Positions 43,471 through 52,322 of a DNA stretch of 64,000 nt are shown in pieces. Under the pieces are notes generated by a model that saw nothing but the letters and a program-made list of their open reading frames with translations, was not told the origin of the DNA and did no database searches. The translations under genes and the position numbers were made by a program. The stretch is taken from assembly GCA_964527585.1 (NCBI GenBank), contig CAZGPE010000001.1:62001-126000 (forward strand), written 5' to 3'. The number at the start of each line of letters is the position of its first letter. The first letter of the stretch is position 1. The stretch is from Fimenecus sp964527585. Lineage in GTDB: Bacteria; Bacillota; Clostridia; Oscillospirales; Acutalibacteraceae.

Positions 43471-45672
43471 TTACATTGATGTTTGGCGTTCAACCAAAAG
43501 AACACCGTCTATTTTTTCGATTCTCGAAATTACATTTTTCAAATGTTCTACATTGCTTACCGTAAGCGTCATATTTATCAGCGATCTGCCGTCTTTCGCC
43601 TCTCTTGTGGAAAGGTCGTTGATATTTACTCTCATTGCCGCAATCTGCATTGATACATCAGCCATAAGACCGATTCTCGAAAGTGCGGTAATCTGAAGCG
43701 AAGCACGGAAGTCCTGCTTAACGGCATTGTCCCACGAAACTTTAATCCAACGCTCAGGTTCGGCACACTGTGAAATGTCTTTGGGAACATTCGGGCAATC
43801 TCTTTTATGAACGGAAATTCCGTGTCCTCTCGTAATAAAGCCGATAATCGTATCTCCCGGAAGCGGATTACAGCATTTTGAAAATTTGACAAGCATATTG
43901 TCAATTCCCTCAACGGTAATTCCGTCTTTGCTGCGAACCCGACGGGCAGAAACCGGCGAAATTACGGTTTCCGTATCGTGTTTTTTATAGTTTTTGTTGT
44001 AGTCGTCTTTAATATAAGGCATCAAACGGATAACCGATGTTCCGCCGAAGCCGATCGAAGCATACAAATCCTCGACGCTTGCACAGTGCTGATGCCTTGC
44101 GAGATTTTCAACGAATTTATCGTATTCTTCATCGGTAAGACGGATATAGTTCTTGCGGAATTCCCTTTCAAGTTCGGCCTTACCCTCGACAATGTTTTCC
44201 TCACGGCGCTCGTTTTTGAACCAAGAGCGTATTTTATTCCTTGCGGAGCTTGTTTTCGCCACCGAAAGCCAGTCTCTCGAAGGACCTTTTCCCTGTTGCG
44301 AAGAAGTGAGAATTTCAACGATTTCTCCCGTTTTGACAATATAATCTATCGGGACGATTCTGCCGTCGACCTTTGCTCCGATCATCTTGTTTCCGACCGC
44401 CGTATGAATTGCGTAGGCGAAGTCGATAACCGTTGAGCCGACAGGTATATTGATTACATCTCCCTTGGGAGTGAACACGAATGCTTCTTCGGGAACAAGA
44501 TCTGATTTTATCGCTCTTACGATTTCACGCACATCGCCTGTTTCCTGCTGTTCTTCGAGAAGCTGTCTGACCCAAGCAAGACGCTCTTCCATATTGGATT
44601 TTCCCGAAATACCGAGTTTGTATTTCCAATGAGCCGCAACACCGAATTCGGCGGTTCTGTGCATTTCCTTCGTTCTTATCTGTACTTCGAAAGGAATACC
44701 TTCTTTGCCGATAACCGTCGTATGAAGAGACTGATACATATTGGGTTTGGGCGTTGAAATGTAATCCTTGAATCTTCCCGGAAGAGGAGTATACATATCG
44801 TGAATAATTCCCAAACAATTGTAACAATCGGCAAGTTCATCGACAATTATTCTTATTGCGTATATATCATAAATTTCATCAAACGACTTATTTTGCATAT
44901 ACATTTTTCTGTATATGCCGTGTACGGATTTAATTCGGGCGTCGATTCTCGATTCACCAACTGTACTGTCGATGCGCTGTTTGATTTTCTGTTTTGTGTT
45001 TTCGAGAAATTCCGTTCTTGACTGACTTGTCTGCGAAAGTCTGTTTTCAATATCCTCATAGGCAATCGGATCGAGGAAATGAATTGCCAAATCTTCGAGT
45101 TCTTCTTTGGCGGTACGAATACCCAAACGGTGAGCCAAAGGAGCGTAAATTTCAATCGTTTCAAGTGCTATATCACGCTTCTTTTGAGGCGCCATAAATT
45201 CAAGCGTTCTCATATTATGAAGCCTGTCTGCGAGTTTTATGATGATTACACGAATATCATGCGACATCGCAAGAAGCATTTTTCTGATGTTTTCCGCCTG
45301 CTGTTCCTCTTTTGTCGAAAGAGGTACTCTTCCGAGTTTCGTTACTCCGTCGACAAGATTGGCAATATCTTTTCCGAACTCTTTTTCAATGCGTTCGAGT
45401 TCAATATCGGTATCTTCGACCGTATCGTGAAGAATCGCCGCAACAACCGATTGCGCATCCATACCGAAGTCGAGAAGTATGTTAGCAACCGCTATGGGAT
45501 GAATAATATACGGCTGACCGGAATATCTTAACTGCGCTTTATGGGCGTCAAAGGCAAGTTTATATGCTTTTTCAATCTGTGAGAGTTCTTCTTCTGTGAA
45601 CACTTCTTTACACCGAGCGTAAAGTTCGCCGTAAAGTTGATCGGGTGTTTTTTCGTTTGTCTGCCGTGTCAT
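43471..45672 (-). CDS. relA: Bifunctional (p)ppGpp synthetase/hydrolase (Rel)
   Basis: The 733-residue RSH protein has an HD hydrolase domain with LHDTVEDTD near residue 87, a synthetase domain with GRFKDYISTPKPNMYQSLHT near 285, a TGS domain starting at VFTPKGDVINIPVGSTVIDF (about 395-455) and a C-terminal ACT domain (about 660-733). Both catalytic domains look intact, as expected for the single long RSH of Firmicutes. Its ATG overlaps the recJ stop (ATGA) and AAGGAG lies 8 nt upstream. Many Clostridia have apt between recJ and rel; it is missing here. Confidence 0.96.
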   Translation of the reverse strand: MTRQTNEKTPDQLYGELYARCKEVFTEEELSQIEKAYKLAFDAHKAQLRYSGQPYIIHPIAVANILLDFGMDAQSVVAAILHDTVEDTDIELERIEKEFGKDIANLVDGVTKLGRVPLSTKEEQQAENIRKMLLAMSHDIRVIIIKLADRLHNMRTLEFMAPQKKRDIALETIEIYAPLAHRLGIRTAKEELEDLAIHFLDPIAYEDIENRLSQTSQSRTEFLENTKQKIKQRIDSTVGESRIDARIKSVHGIYRKMYMQNKSFDEIYDIYAIRIIVDELADCYNCLGIIHDMYTPLPGRFKDYISTPKPNMYQSLHTTVIGKEGIPFEVQIRTKEMHRTAEFGVAAHWKYKLGISGKSNMEERLAWVRQLLEEQQETGDVREIVRAIKSDLVPEEAFVFTPKGDVINIPVGSTVIDFAYAIHTAVGNKMIGAKVDGRIVPIDYIVKTGEIVEILTSSQQGKGPSRDWLSVAKTSSARNKIRSWFKNERREENIVEGKAELEREFRKNYIRLTDEEYDKFVENLARHQHCASVEDLYASIGFGGTSVIRLMPYIKDDYNKNYKKHDTETVISPVSARRVRSKDGITVEGIDNMLVKFSKCCNPLPGDTIIGFITRGHGISVHKRDCPNVPKDISQCAEPERWIKVSWDNAVKQDFRASLQITALSRIGLMADVSMQIAAMRVNINDLSTREAKDGRSLINMTLTVSNVEHLKNVISRIEKIDGVLLVERQTSM

Positions 45673-47705
45673 AAATTCATCTCCTTTTTATCCAACTGTT
45701 TAAGAATTTCGCTTGAGGAAAGATCGACTTTCCCGACAGTTTCGCAAAGAATTATCTCTCTGCCCTGCCTTTTTATAAGTCCGAGTTGTTCCATCGCATC
45801 AAGGCTTACCAAAACCTTTGCCGCATATCTGTACGGACATTTCGCTCGATGGCAAAACGCTTCTATTTCATAAGAAAATCCGTTTTTCGCCTTGAGGAAA
45901 CGGTAAACACTTGCAAAAAATGTTCTGTCCGGACGCAAAAGTTTTATTTCTTCTTCACGCAACGGTTTATCGAATTTTAACTTTTCGTAAATTCTGTAAG
46001 AAGAACTCAGTGCATTAAAATCGAAATCGGAATAACAGATACCGACAATCCGCACGGAAGGTTTGACTTCTCCCCTGAATTCGTTTCTGTCAACCCGAAA
46101 AGCGATATTAACCGAATCTCCCGCCTCATACGGAAACTCGTTTATGTTTTGAGAAAACATAACGGCGTTTATCTCTTTTGAATCTTTAATCAGTGTAAGT
46201 CTGAGGTGTTTCCCCTCACCGATGGGACGAACGGATTTAATTACAGCGTTTTTCATCGAAAAACACGGCTGAGGATTTTCCGCACCGAACGGTTCGAACA
46301 TCGACAGAACATCAAGCAAAGTTTCCGAAATATACGAAGCATTGAGATTCAAGTCGATTTTAAGCTGCGGATACGGCATTTCATCAGCCGGAACAAAAGA
46401 ACAAAGCCGAGTTCTGAATTCGTCGATTTTATCCGCATTGATGCCGAAGCCCGCCGCAAGAGTATGGCCGCCGAAATGCGTAAGCATATCACCTACGGAA
46501 GACAGCGCATCGTAAATCGAAAATCCGTCGATGCTCCTGCACGAACCCTTTCCCGTATCTCCGTCAACGGAAATAACGACAGCGGGTTTGCCGTATCTCG
46601 AAACAAGCCGTGAAGCGACAATTCCGATAACGCCCTGATGCCATTTTTTGCCCGCAACGACGATTATCGGAGCATATTTTATATTGCTGTCCGCTTCGAT
46701 AATTTCAATCGCCCGTAAAGTCGTTTCGTTTTCGACAGACTGCCTTTCACGGTTTGCCGAGTCGACTTTCTGCGCAATTTCCTTTGCTTTTTCTTTATCC
46801 TCGCTTAAAAGCAACTCAACCGCCGTACAGGCACTGCTCATTCTTCCGGCTGCATTTATCCTCGGTGCGATTGCAAAAGCAACCGAAGTTGCGTTCATCG
46901 GTTTTTTATCCGTTCCCGAAACGCTCTTGAGCGCTTCGATTCCCGCTCTGCCGGATTTTTTGAGTTTTTCTATTCCTTTTTTAACTATAATTCTGTTTTC
47001 ATCGGTGAGCGCAACAACATCCGCAAGTGTTCCGATTGCGGCAAGGTCGGAATACTCATCCGCCACCGTGTCGCTGTCGCCTTCAAGCGCACAAAGAAGT
47101 TTGAAAACAACTCCGACTCCGGCATATTCACGGAATTCACATTCGCTGTCGTCTCTGTGAGGATTGACAACCGCAACCGCATCGGGAAGAACGCTTCCGA
47201 CTTTATGATGATCGGTAATAACAACATCCATTCCGAGTTTCTTTGCGGTTTCCGTTTCTTCGTATGCGGAAATTCCGTTGTCAACCGTAACAATCAGTTT
47301 TACACCCTGCTGAGCGAATTTTTCAACCGCACCGACGGAAATTCCGTATCCCTCGTCAACTCTGTCGGGAATATAGTAACCGACATCGGCTCCCTGCTTT
47401 ACAAGGTAAAGATAAAGCAAAGCCGTCGAAGTAACTCCGTCTGCATCATAATCTCCGAAAATCATAATTTTTTCCCGGCCGTCAATCGCAGCGCCTATTC
47501 GCTCGACCGCTTTGTCCATATCGGTAATTTCAAAAGGATCTCTGAAAAGAGTATCGGCAAAAAGGAAGTTTTCAATATCTTCGTAATCGGTAATTCCCCT
47601 TGAGGCAAGCAAAAGCGCAGCCAAGGGTTCAAGGCTGAAATCTTCTGCGATCGCCGCCGCAGCTTCTTTGTCGGTATATGCAGTTGTCCAATGAGATATT
47701 GCCAC
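45669..47705 (-). CDS. recJ: Single-stranded-DNA-specific exonuclease RecJ
   Basis: The 678-residue protein has the DHH phosphoesterase motifs: IMIFGDYDADGVTSTALLYL near residue 80, VTVDNGIS, VITDHHKVG, and GTLADVVALTDENR. DHHA1-type FGGHTLAAGFG and an OB domain follow. It degrades single-stranded DNA 5' to 3' in recombination and repair. The start is GTG 47705 with GGGAG about 10 nt upstream. First gene of the rel operon, with a good promoter. Confidence 0.95.
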   Translation of the reverse strand: MAISHWTTAYTDKEAAAAIAEDFSLEPLAALLLASRGITDYEDIENFLFADTLFRDPFEITDMDKAVERIGAAIDGREKIMIFGDYDADGVTSTALLYLYLVKQGADVGYYIPDRVDEGYGISVGAVEKFAQQGVKLIVTVDNGISAYEETETAKKLGMDVVITDHHKVGSVLPDAVAVVNPHRDDSECEFREYAGVGVVFKLLCALEGDSDTVADEYSDLAAIGTLADVVALTDENRIIVKKGIEKLKKSGRAGIEALKSVSGTDKKPMNATSVAFAIAPRINAAGRMSSACTAVELLLSEDKEKAKEIAQKVDSANRERQSVENETTLRAIEIIEADSNIKYAPIIVVAGKKWHQGVIGIVASRLVSRYGKPAVVISVDGDTGKGSCRSIDGFSIYDALSSVGDMLTHFGGHTLAAGFGINADKIDEFRTRLCSFVPADEMPYPQLKIDLNLNASYISETLLDVLSMFEPFGAENPQPCFSMKNAVIKSVRPIGEGKHLRLTLIKDSKEINAVMFSQNINEFPYEAGDSVNIAFRVDRNEFRGEVKPSVRIVGICYSDFDFNALSSSYRIYEKLKFDKPLREEEIKLLRPDRTFFASVYRFLKAKNGFSYEIEAFCHRAKCPYRYAAKVLVSLDAMEQLGLIKRQGREIILCETVGKVDLSSSEILKQLDKKEMNL

Positions 47706-47745
47706 CTTTTTCCGTCTCCCGTAAAAATTGTCTTTTAACCTTATT

Positions 47746-47774
47746 ATTTTATCATTTTAATTATGCACTTTCAA
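47746..47774 (-). promoter_or_regulatory. Promoter of recJ
   Basis: TTGAAA (47774-47769), 17-bp spacer, TAAAAT (47751-47746) on the minus strand. Confidence 0.6.
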
Positions 47775-47843
47775 TAAAAATATGTAAACAAAATCAAAAC
47801 CCGTATGTTTTTTTACCGCACTTGCAATCGGCGTTTTTCTCAA

Positions 47844-47872
47844 TTGACACATTTATATTTTAATAGTACAAT
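47844..47872 (+). promoter_or_regulatory. Promoter of the CapD/PglF-type gene
   Basis: TTGACA (47844-47849), 17-bp spacer, TACAAT (47867-47872). The leader of about 120 nt contains a hairpin of GAGAAGCAC (47896-47904) with GTGCTTTCTC (47925-47934). Confidence 0.75.
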
Positions 47873-47997
47873 ATTTTATGTATATATTGTTTTTTGAGAA
47901 GCACGGCAAATTAACGCACTTTTTGTGCTTTCTCGAATCATTTATCATAAAATTAAGGGCTTTTTGACTGCTCAAAAGCGTCTGGGAGGAATAGACT

Positions 47998-49902
47998 TTG
48001 TCTGAAAAAGGAAAAAATTCGATAATGCGGCTCGGCAAGAAAAATAAAATCTTTCTTTTTTTCGATGCTCTTATCATCAACCTGATTTATTTTTTATCGA
48101 CAATTACATATTGGATTTTCAAAACCGACCTTTCTTTAATAAGACAGTTGGCACTGCGAATTCCCTATGTAACCTTGATATACCTTGCCTGCTATATCAT
48201 TTTCCGCATATATCAAATGGCGTGGAAATATGCCGGTCTTTATGAACTTTTCAAATATTTTGCTTCGACATTTTTCGCAACGGTAGGCGTTTGGATTTCA
48301 GACTACATTTTAATGAAAATCAACAGAGCGCTCATCGCTTCGGGAACGCTTAGCACTCTTTATTTCAATGTTCTTCCGAGAAATGTTTATCTTCAGAGTA
48401 TGCTTATAATAGCCGTGCTCTGTCTCACGGTAAGACTCGCATCGAGATTCTTAAGTATGCTCAAACACGAGCAAAACCGTAAACAGCACCGCTCCGAACT
48501 CAAACAAATTCTTATCATCGGCGCCGGGGAAGCCGGTACAAGTCTTATCAAAGATTTCCAAAAGACCGCATACAAATTCGGAAATCCCGCCGCTCTTGTC
48601 GATGACGATAAAGCAAAACTCGGACTTTTGATTAACGACACTCCCGTTGTCGGCACTTGCAACGACATAGAAAAAGTCTGTTCTTCGTATTCCATCGACG
48701 AAATCATTTTCTGTATTCCGTCGATTTCCGATGAACGCAAGCGTGAAGTACTCGATTTTGCAGTCAAAACGGGACTCACGGTAAAAATCGCTCCCGACAT
48801 CGCAAACTTGGAAAATTCCGAAATTTCATATAAAGAAATGAGAAATGTCGACATTCTCGACCTTCTCTCCCGTCCCGAAATAAAACTTAACCCCGATGTG
48901 TGTAAATATGTTACAAACAGAACGGTTCTCGTTACCGGCGGCGGAGGAAGTATCGGCTCCGAACTTTGCCGTCAAATCGCTCGCTATTCACCGGAAAGAA
49001 TAGTAATTTTCGACATTTACGAAAACAACGCTTACGCTTTGAAGAATTCGCTTGACCTTCAGTATTTCGGAAATCCGAAAATCGAAATCCGTATCGGATC
49101 GGTTCGTGAATATTCAAGACTTAAAGAAGTTTTCGATGAATTTCATCCTTCGTCCGTTTTCCATGCCGCAGCGCATAAACATGTTCCTTTGATGGAAGAC
49201 AGTCCTTGCGAAGCAATCAAAAACAATGTTCTCGGAACATATAACACGGCTTTGTGCGCCAATGAATACAAGGTTGACAACTTCGTTCTCCTCTCAACCG
49301 ACAAAGCGGTTAATCCGACAAATGTTATGGGTGCTACAAAGCGATGCTGCGAACTCATTATTCAGCATTTCTCCAAAATATCAACACATACAAAATTCGC
49401 TGCGGTGCGTTTCGGAAATGTTCTCGGCTCCAACGGAAGCGTTATTCCCCTTTTCAAAGAACAACTTAAAAAAGGCGGTCCGCTTACCGTAACCCATCCC
49501 GATATAACCCGTTATTTTATGACCATTCCCGAAGCAGCTCAGCTTGTTGTTCAGGCAGGCGGTCTTGCAAAAGGCGGAGAAATTTTCGTTCTCGATATGG
49601 GTGAACCGGTCAAAATCGTATCCCTTGCCGAAAAACTCATCCGTCTTTCCGGATTTGAACCCTATGTCGACATCGACATTCAGTTCACCGGACTTCGCCC
49701 CGGAGAAAAGCTTTATGAAGAACTTATCCTCTCAAGCGAAAAAGACGGTATGAGAAAAACCGATAACAACAAAATTTTCGTTACCGCTCCGACCGATTTC
49801 GATGATGAGGATTTAATCAAACATATAAACGAAATCCCTTCAATGCAACCCGACCATGCACGCACTTTCTTAAAAGAACTTGTACCGAATTACAAAAACT
49901 GA
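47998..49902 (+). CDS. Membrane-bound nucleotide-sugar 4,6-dehydratase (CapD/PglF/WbpM family)
   Basis: The 634-residue protein has four N-terminal membrane helices (about 15-135), a first nucleotide-binding-like domain with ILIIGAGEAGTSLIKDFQK near 165, and the catalytic SDR domain starting VLVTGGGGSIGSELCRQIAR near 310. ADHKHVPLM-type AAHKHVPLMED and STDKAVNPTNVMGATKR form the active site of inverting UDP-GlcNAc 4,6-dehydratases, and FTGLRPGEKLYEEL is the C-terminal signature. It would start synthesis of deoxyamino sugars for surface glycans. TTG 47998 is the start, 7 nt after GGGAGGA. Single gene; partners lie elsewhere. Confidence 0.92.
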   Translation: MSEKGKNSIMRLGKKNKIFLFFDALIINLIYFLSTITYWIFKTDLSLIRQLALRIPYVTLIYLACYIIFRIYQMAWKYAGLYELFKYFASTFFATVGVWISDYILMKINRALIASGTLSTLYFNVLPRNVYLQSMLIIAVLCLTVRLASRFLSMLKHEQNRKQHRSELKQILIIGAGEAGTSLIKDFQKTAYKFGNPAALVDDDKAKLGLLINDTPVVGTCNDIEKVCSSYSIDEIIFCIPSISDERKREVLDFAVKTGLTVKIAPDIANLENSEISYKEMRNVDILDLLSRPEIKLNPDVCKYVTNRTVLVTGGGGSIGSELCRQIARYSPERIVIFDIYENNAYALKNSLDLQYFGNPKIEIRIGSVREYSRLKEVFDEFHPSSVFHAAAHKHVPLMEDSPCEAIKNNVLGTYNTALCANEYKVDNFVLLSTDKAVNPTNVMGATKRCCELIIQHFSKISTHTKFAAVRFGNVLGSNGSVIPLFKEQLKKGGPLTVTHPDITRYFMTIPEAAQLVVQAGGLAKGGEIFVLDMGEPVKIVSLAEKLIRLSGFEPYVDIDIQFTGLRPGEKLYEELILSSEKDGMRKTDNNKIFVTAPTDFDDEDLIKHINEIPSMQPDHARTFLKELVPNYKN

Positions 49903-49921
49903 ACAAACTCATTAAACAAAC

Positions 49922-49965
49922 AAAATCCCATTGTTCTCAATCGAGAACCGTGGGATTTTTATTTT
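49922..49965 (+). terminator. Terminator after the dehydratase gene
   Basis: AAATCCCA (49923-49930) pairs with TGGGATTT (49951-49958), with an inner TTCTC/GAGAA stem, followed by a T-rich tail. Confidence 0.85.
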
Positions 49966-50136
49966 CCGATTCACAGCAGCGGCGTTTTGTATACTTATCT
50001 TAACTTATTTTTAATATTAAATTTCCTGTCCCCTTACATCATTTTCTCTACCTTTTATCATTTTTATTTCAATCTCAAATTTACGGTCGCTTCTTTCCCT
50101 ACCTGCTCACTCTTCTACGACATCAAATTCACCGGG
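49966..50136. other. Intergenic region, no gene seen
   Basis: Pyrimidine-rich, low-complexity sequence between the dehydratase terminator and repeat copy C. An apparent 97-codon + frame (49987-50280) runs into the repeat, lacks a ribosome site and resembles no protein. Confidence 0.5.
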
Positions 50137-50635
50137 TACATTACACCCGTAGAGGTGGCGTTTCGCCGCCTGTGGTTTCGTTTTCTATCCCACTTTCCGC
50201 AAAACCTTATCCGTATGGGCGGCGTTCCGCCGCCTGTAGTTTCATTTTTCATCCCACATTCCGCAAAATCCTACCCGTAGGGGCGGCGTTTCGCCGCCCG
50301 TGAGAAACACAGGATAAAAAACAAAAAAATACCGCTTCCGTCAACCGCAATTTTTATATGCGGTTATTTTATATGTAATTTGATATGTTTNNNNNNNNNN
50401 NNNNNNNNNNNNNNNNNNNNNNNNNNNNNNNNNNNNNNNNNNNNNNNNNNNNNNNNNNNNNNNNNNNNNNNNNNNNNNNNNNNNNNNNNNTTCCGTCAAC
50501 CGCAATTTTTATATGCGGTTATTTTATATGTAATTTGATATGTTTATCGGTTACCCCGAAAATATAATTCCCGATAACCCGATAATATGATGTATCGGTA
50601 AATGCGGGCGGCGAAACGCCGCCCCTACGGTTTCA
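50137..50635. repeat. Composite interspersed repeat, copy C, interrupted by the N gap
   Basis: Three left palindromic units start at 50153, 50217 and 50281 (exact 64-bp period). The core runs from about 50300, is broken by 100 N (50391-50490), resumes with a duplicate of the preceding 55 bp, and ends with GATGTATCGGTAAATGCGGG and the right palindrome at 50606-50624. If the N run and one duplicate are removed, the distance from the third left unit to the end is about 195 bp, close to 210 bp in copy A. Confidence 0.8.
50391..50490. other. Assembly gap (100 N) flanked by a 55-bp duplicate
   Basis: Bases 50336-50390 and 50491-50545 are identical over 55 bp, directly on both sides of the Ns. The gap size is nominal. 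The likely cause is two contigs that overlap by one k-mer and were scaffolded without merging. Confidence 0.9.
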
Positions 50636-50701
50636 TTTATAGCACAAATCCCCATATCACATTAACAATTTCTATCAATCATAATATTTTACTCCTTTTT
50701 C

Positions 50702-50730
50702 TTGACTTTTTTATTTTAATATTGTATATT
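50702..50730 (+). promoter_or_regulatory. Promoter of a candidate small RNA
   Basis: TTGACT (50702-50707), 17-bp spacer, TATATT (50725-50730), with a start expected near 50737. Confidence 0.6.
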
Positions 50731-50736
50731 ATTTAC

Positions 50737-50807
50737 AGGATTGCGGTAGGTTCGCAATTCAGCTGTATTCGTGCCTGCTGATTTCGGTCAGCAGGTTTCT
50801 TTTTTTA
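50737..50807 (+). ncRNA. Candidate small structured RNA of about 70 nt
   Basis: Directly after the promoter, GGATTGCG (50738-50745) pairs with CGCAATTC (50753-50760, one G-U) around GTAGGTT. After a short linker CCTGCTGA (50774-50781) pairs with TCAGCAGG (50788-50795), followed by a T-rich tract to 50807. Promoter, hairpin and terminator enclose no open reading frame. I do not recognise a known RNA family. The next gene, tRNA-Pro, has its own promoter, so this is probably not its leader. Confidence 0.5.
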
Positions 50808-50815
50808 TTGTCTAA

Positions 50816-50843
50816 GTATGGGTGGCGAAACGCCGTCCATACG
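50816..50843. repeat. Degenerate single unit of the GC palindrome repeat
   Basis: GGGTGGCGAAACGCCGTCC near 50819-50838 is a decayed copy of the right-arm palindrome, right after the small-RNA terminator. Confidence 0.6.
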
Positions 50844-50989
50844 CTTTTTATACACCTTATCAGAATAATTCCATATTCCGATAAACACGGGCAAAAAACT
50901 CCTATATACAAAATGAATTTACGGCTGATATACTCCTTACTTATCTTTTCCGTCTTTAATCCGAACTCGCAACAAAGTCAATTCAAAAG

Positions 50990-51018
50990 TTGACAATTTC
51001 CGCATTGTGTTGTATAAT
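50990..51018 (+). promoter_or_regulatory. Promoter upstream of tRNA-Pro
   Basis: TTGACA (50990-50995), 17-bp spacer, TATAAT (51013-51018), a consensus promoter. The leader to the tRNA is about 110 nt and contains a CCGCAA/TTGCGG hairpin (51052-51057, 51064-51069) followed by a short T-rich stretch, which may be a weak terminator or processing element. Confidence 0.8.
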
Positions 51019-51133
51019 TTCCCGTGCTAATGTAACGGTTAACTCTTTTATCCGCAATTCGATTTGCGGTTTCTTGATCAAAAGATTTAATCCGCAAACT
51101 TAGTCGCACACATTATCTTAATTTAACATTCAT

Positions 51134-51209
51134 CGGGGTGTAGCGCAGTTGGTAGCGCGCCTGCTTTGGGAGCAGGATGCCGTGAGTTCGAGTCTCGCCA
51201 CTCCGACCA
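51134..51209 (+). tRNA. tRNA-Pro(UGG)
   Basis: A complete cloverleaf with acceptor CGGGGTG (51134-51140) and CACTCCG (51199-51205), discriminator A and encoded CCA (51207-51209). The anticodon loop TTTGGGA gives anticodon TGG at 51167-51169. The GTTCGAGTC T-loop is standard. Confidence 0.97.
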
Positions 51210-51216
51210 AAATTTT

Positions 51217-51257
51217 GACCGAAAGCAGAGATTACCTCTCCGCTTTCGGTCATTTTT
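51217..51257 (+). terminator. Terminator after tRNA-Pro
   Basis: GACCGAAAGC (51217-51226) pairs with GCTTTCGGTC (51242-51251), followed by five T. Confidence 0.9.
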
Positions 51258-51425
51258 AATACATTAAGATTCGGTTTTCAATAACTTTATATCAACTGAC
51301 ATTATACATTTATTCCGACTTTCTGTTTTTTCGGCAATAATTTCAACATATTCGTCAAAGTACATTTTATGGGACAGAGGGCAAAGTATAATATAGTTAT
51401 AATCCAAGGAAAGAGGATGATAACC

Positions 51426-52322
51426 ATGACAGTTGCACAAGCACGAAAAATCGAGAAAGAGTTTTACGAAAACCCGAATCCTACACAAGACGATGCATTT
51501 ATCTTTACCGAAGCGATGGGATATATTATCGAAACGCTCAAAGATCCGTATGCTATGATGTCGCTTGGCGGGTATTATTACGATGAACGAAATTTTGACC
51601 TTGCACTTAAATATTACGAAATGGCGGCACAATACAAAATAGATTCCGCTTATGAATGTCTCGGTTATATCTGGTATTACGGAAGAACCGGTATAAAAGA
51701 TTACGAAAAAGCATTTAATTATTTTTCCCTGGCAAAAGATGCGGGAAATATTGTTGCCGCATACAAACTTGCGGATATGTATAAAAACGGATATTATGTC
51801 GAAAAGGATTACGCTGCATATTGCAAAATAATCGAAGAACTTTATCCGAAGGTAAAAAATGCCGTTTCTTTGGATGAACCGCTGCCCGAAATTTTCACCC
51901 GTCTTGCACGGATACGGGTACAGCAAGGCGAAATCCGTAAAGCTGTTGAACTTTACACCGTTGCAAAGGATTTTCTCGCTCAACGCATCAGTTATAACGC
52001 ATTTTTCGGTTCATTGAATATGATGAAATGGCTCGAAAACGACCTTTATAAACTTATTGATTTCGATAAAGAGAGTTTCGACCTTTACGATTTATACTAT
52101 CTTGCAAAATCACCGGTTAAAATCGCTTTTTTGTTTGAAGAAAAAGAATATGAATGGGAAGTTATCGAAGAAAACAATGAACCTGTTATCCGATTTAACG
52201 GCAAATGGTATAAAACCGCTGACGACTTTTTCGCAAAAGCCGAGATCGACGGTTTGCCACTGACTCATATTTACGATGCATTGTACGGATTCGAGGTGAT
52301 AGAATGCAACTTATCAGAATAA
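51426..52322 (+). CDS. Sel1-like/TPR repeat protein of a three-gene cassette
   Basis: The 298-residue protein has Sel1/TPR-type helical repeats at about residues 40-140, with motifs such as AMMSLGGYYYDERNFDLALK, SAYECLGYIWYYGRTGIKD and AAYKLADMYKNGYYVEKDY. A further helical region runs to about 220. The last 70 residues (AFLFEEKEYEWEV, FNGKWYKTADDFFAKAEIDG) form a separate small domain that I do not recognise. No signal peptide or membrane helix is seen, so it is cytoplasmic. ATG 51426 has AGAGGA 8 nt upstream; another ATG at 51417 is possible. It overlaps the next gene by 19 nt. It is probably a protein-protein scaffold; function unknown. Confidence 0.8.
   Translation: MTVAQARKIEKEFYENPNPTQDDAFIFTEAMGYIIETLKDPYAMMSLGGYYYDERNFDLALKYYEMAAQYKIDSAYECLGYIWYYGRTGIKDYEKAFNYFSLAKDAGNIVAAYKLADMYKNGYYVEKDYAAYCKIIEELYPKVKNAVSLDEPLPEIFTRLARIRVQQGEIRKAVELYTVAKDFLAQRISYNAFFGSLNMMKWLENDLYKLIDFDKESFDLYDLYYLAKSPVKIAFLFEEKEYEWEVIEENNEPVIRFNGKWYKTADDFFAKAEIDGLPLTHIYDALYGFEVIECNLSE

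Noticed and set aside
47880..47960. c-di-GMP riboswitch in the leader of the dehydratase gene
   Set aside because: GCACGGCAAA and CGCA recall fragments of the GEMM core, but the second stem with its tetraloop receptor and the conserved order are missing.
50385..50567. 60-codon frame across the N gap
   Set aside because: It consists largely of N translated as X and lies in the repeat.
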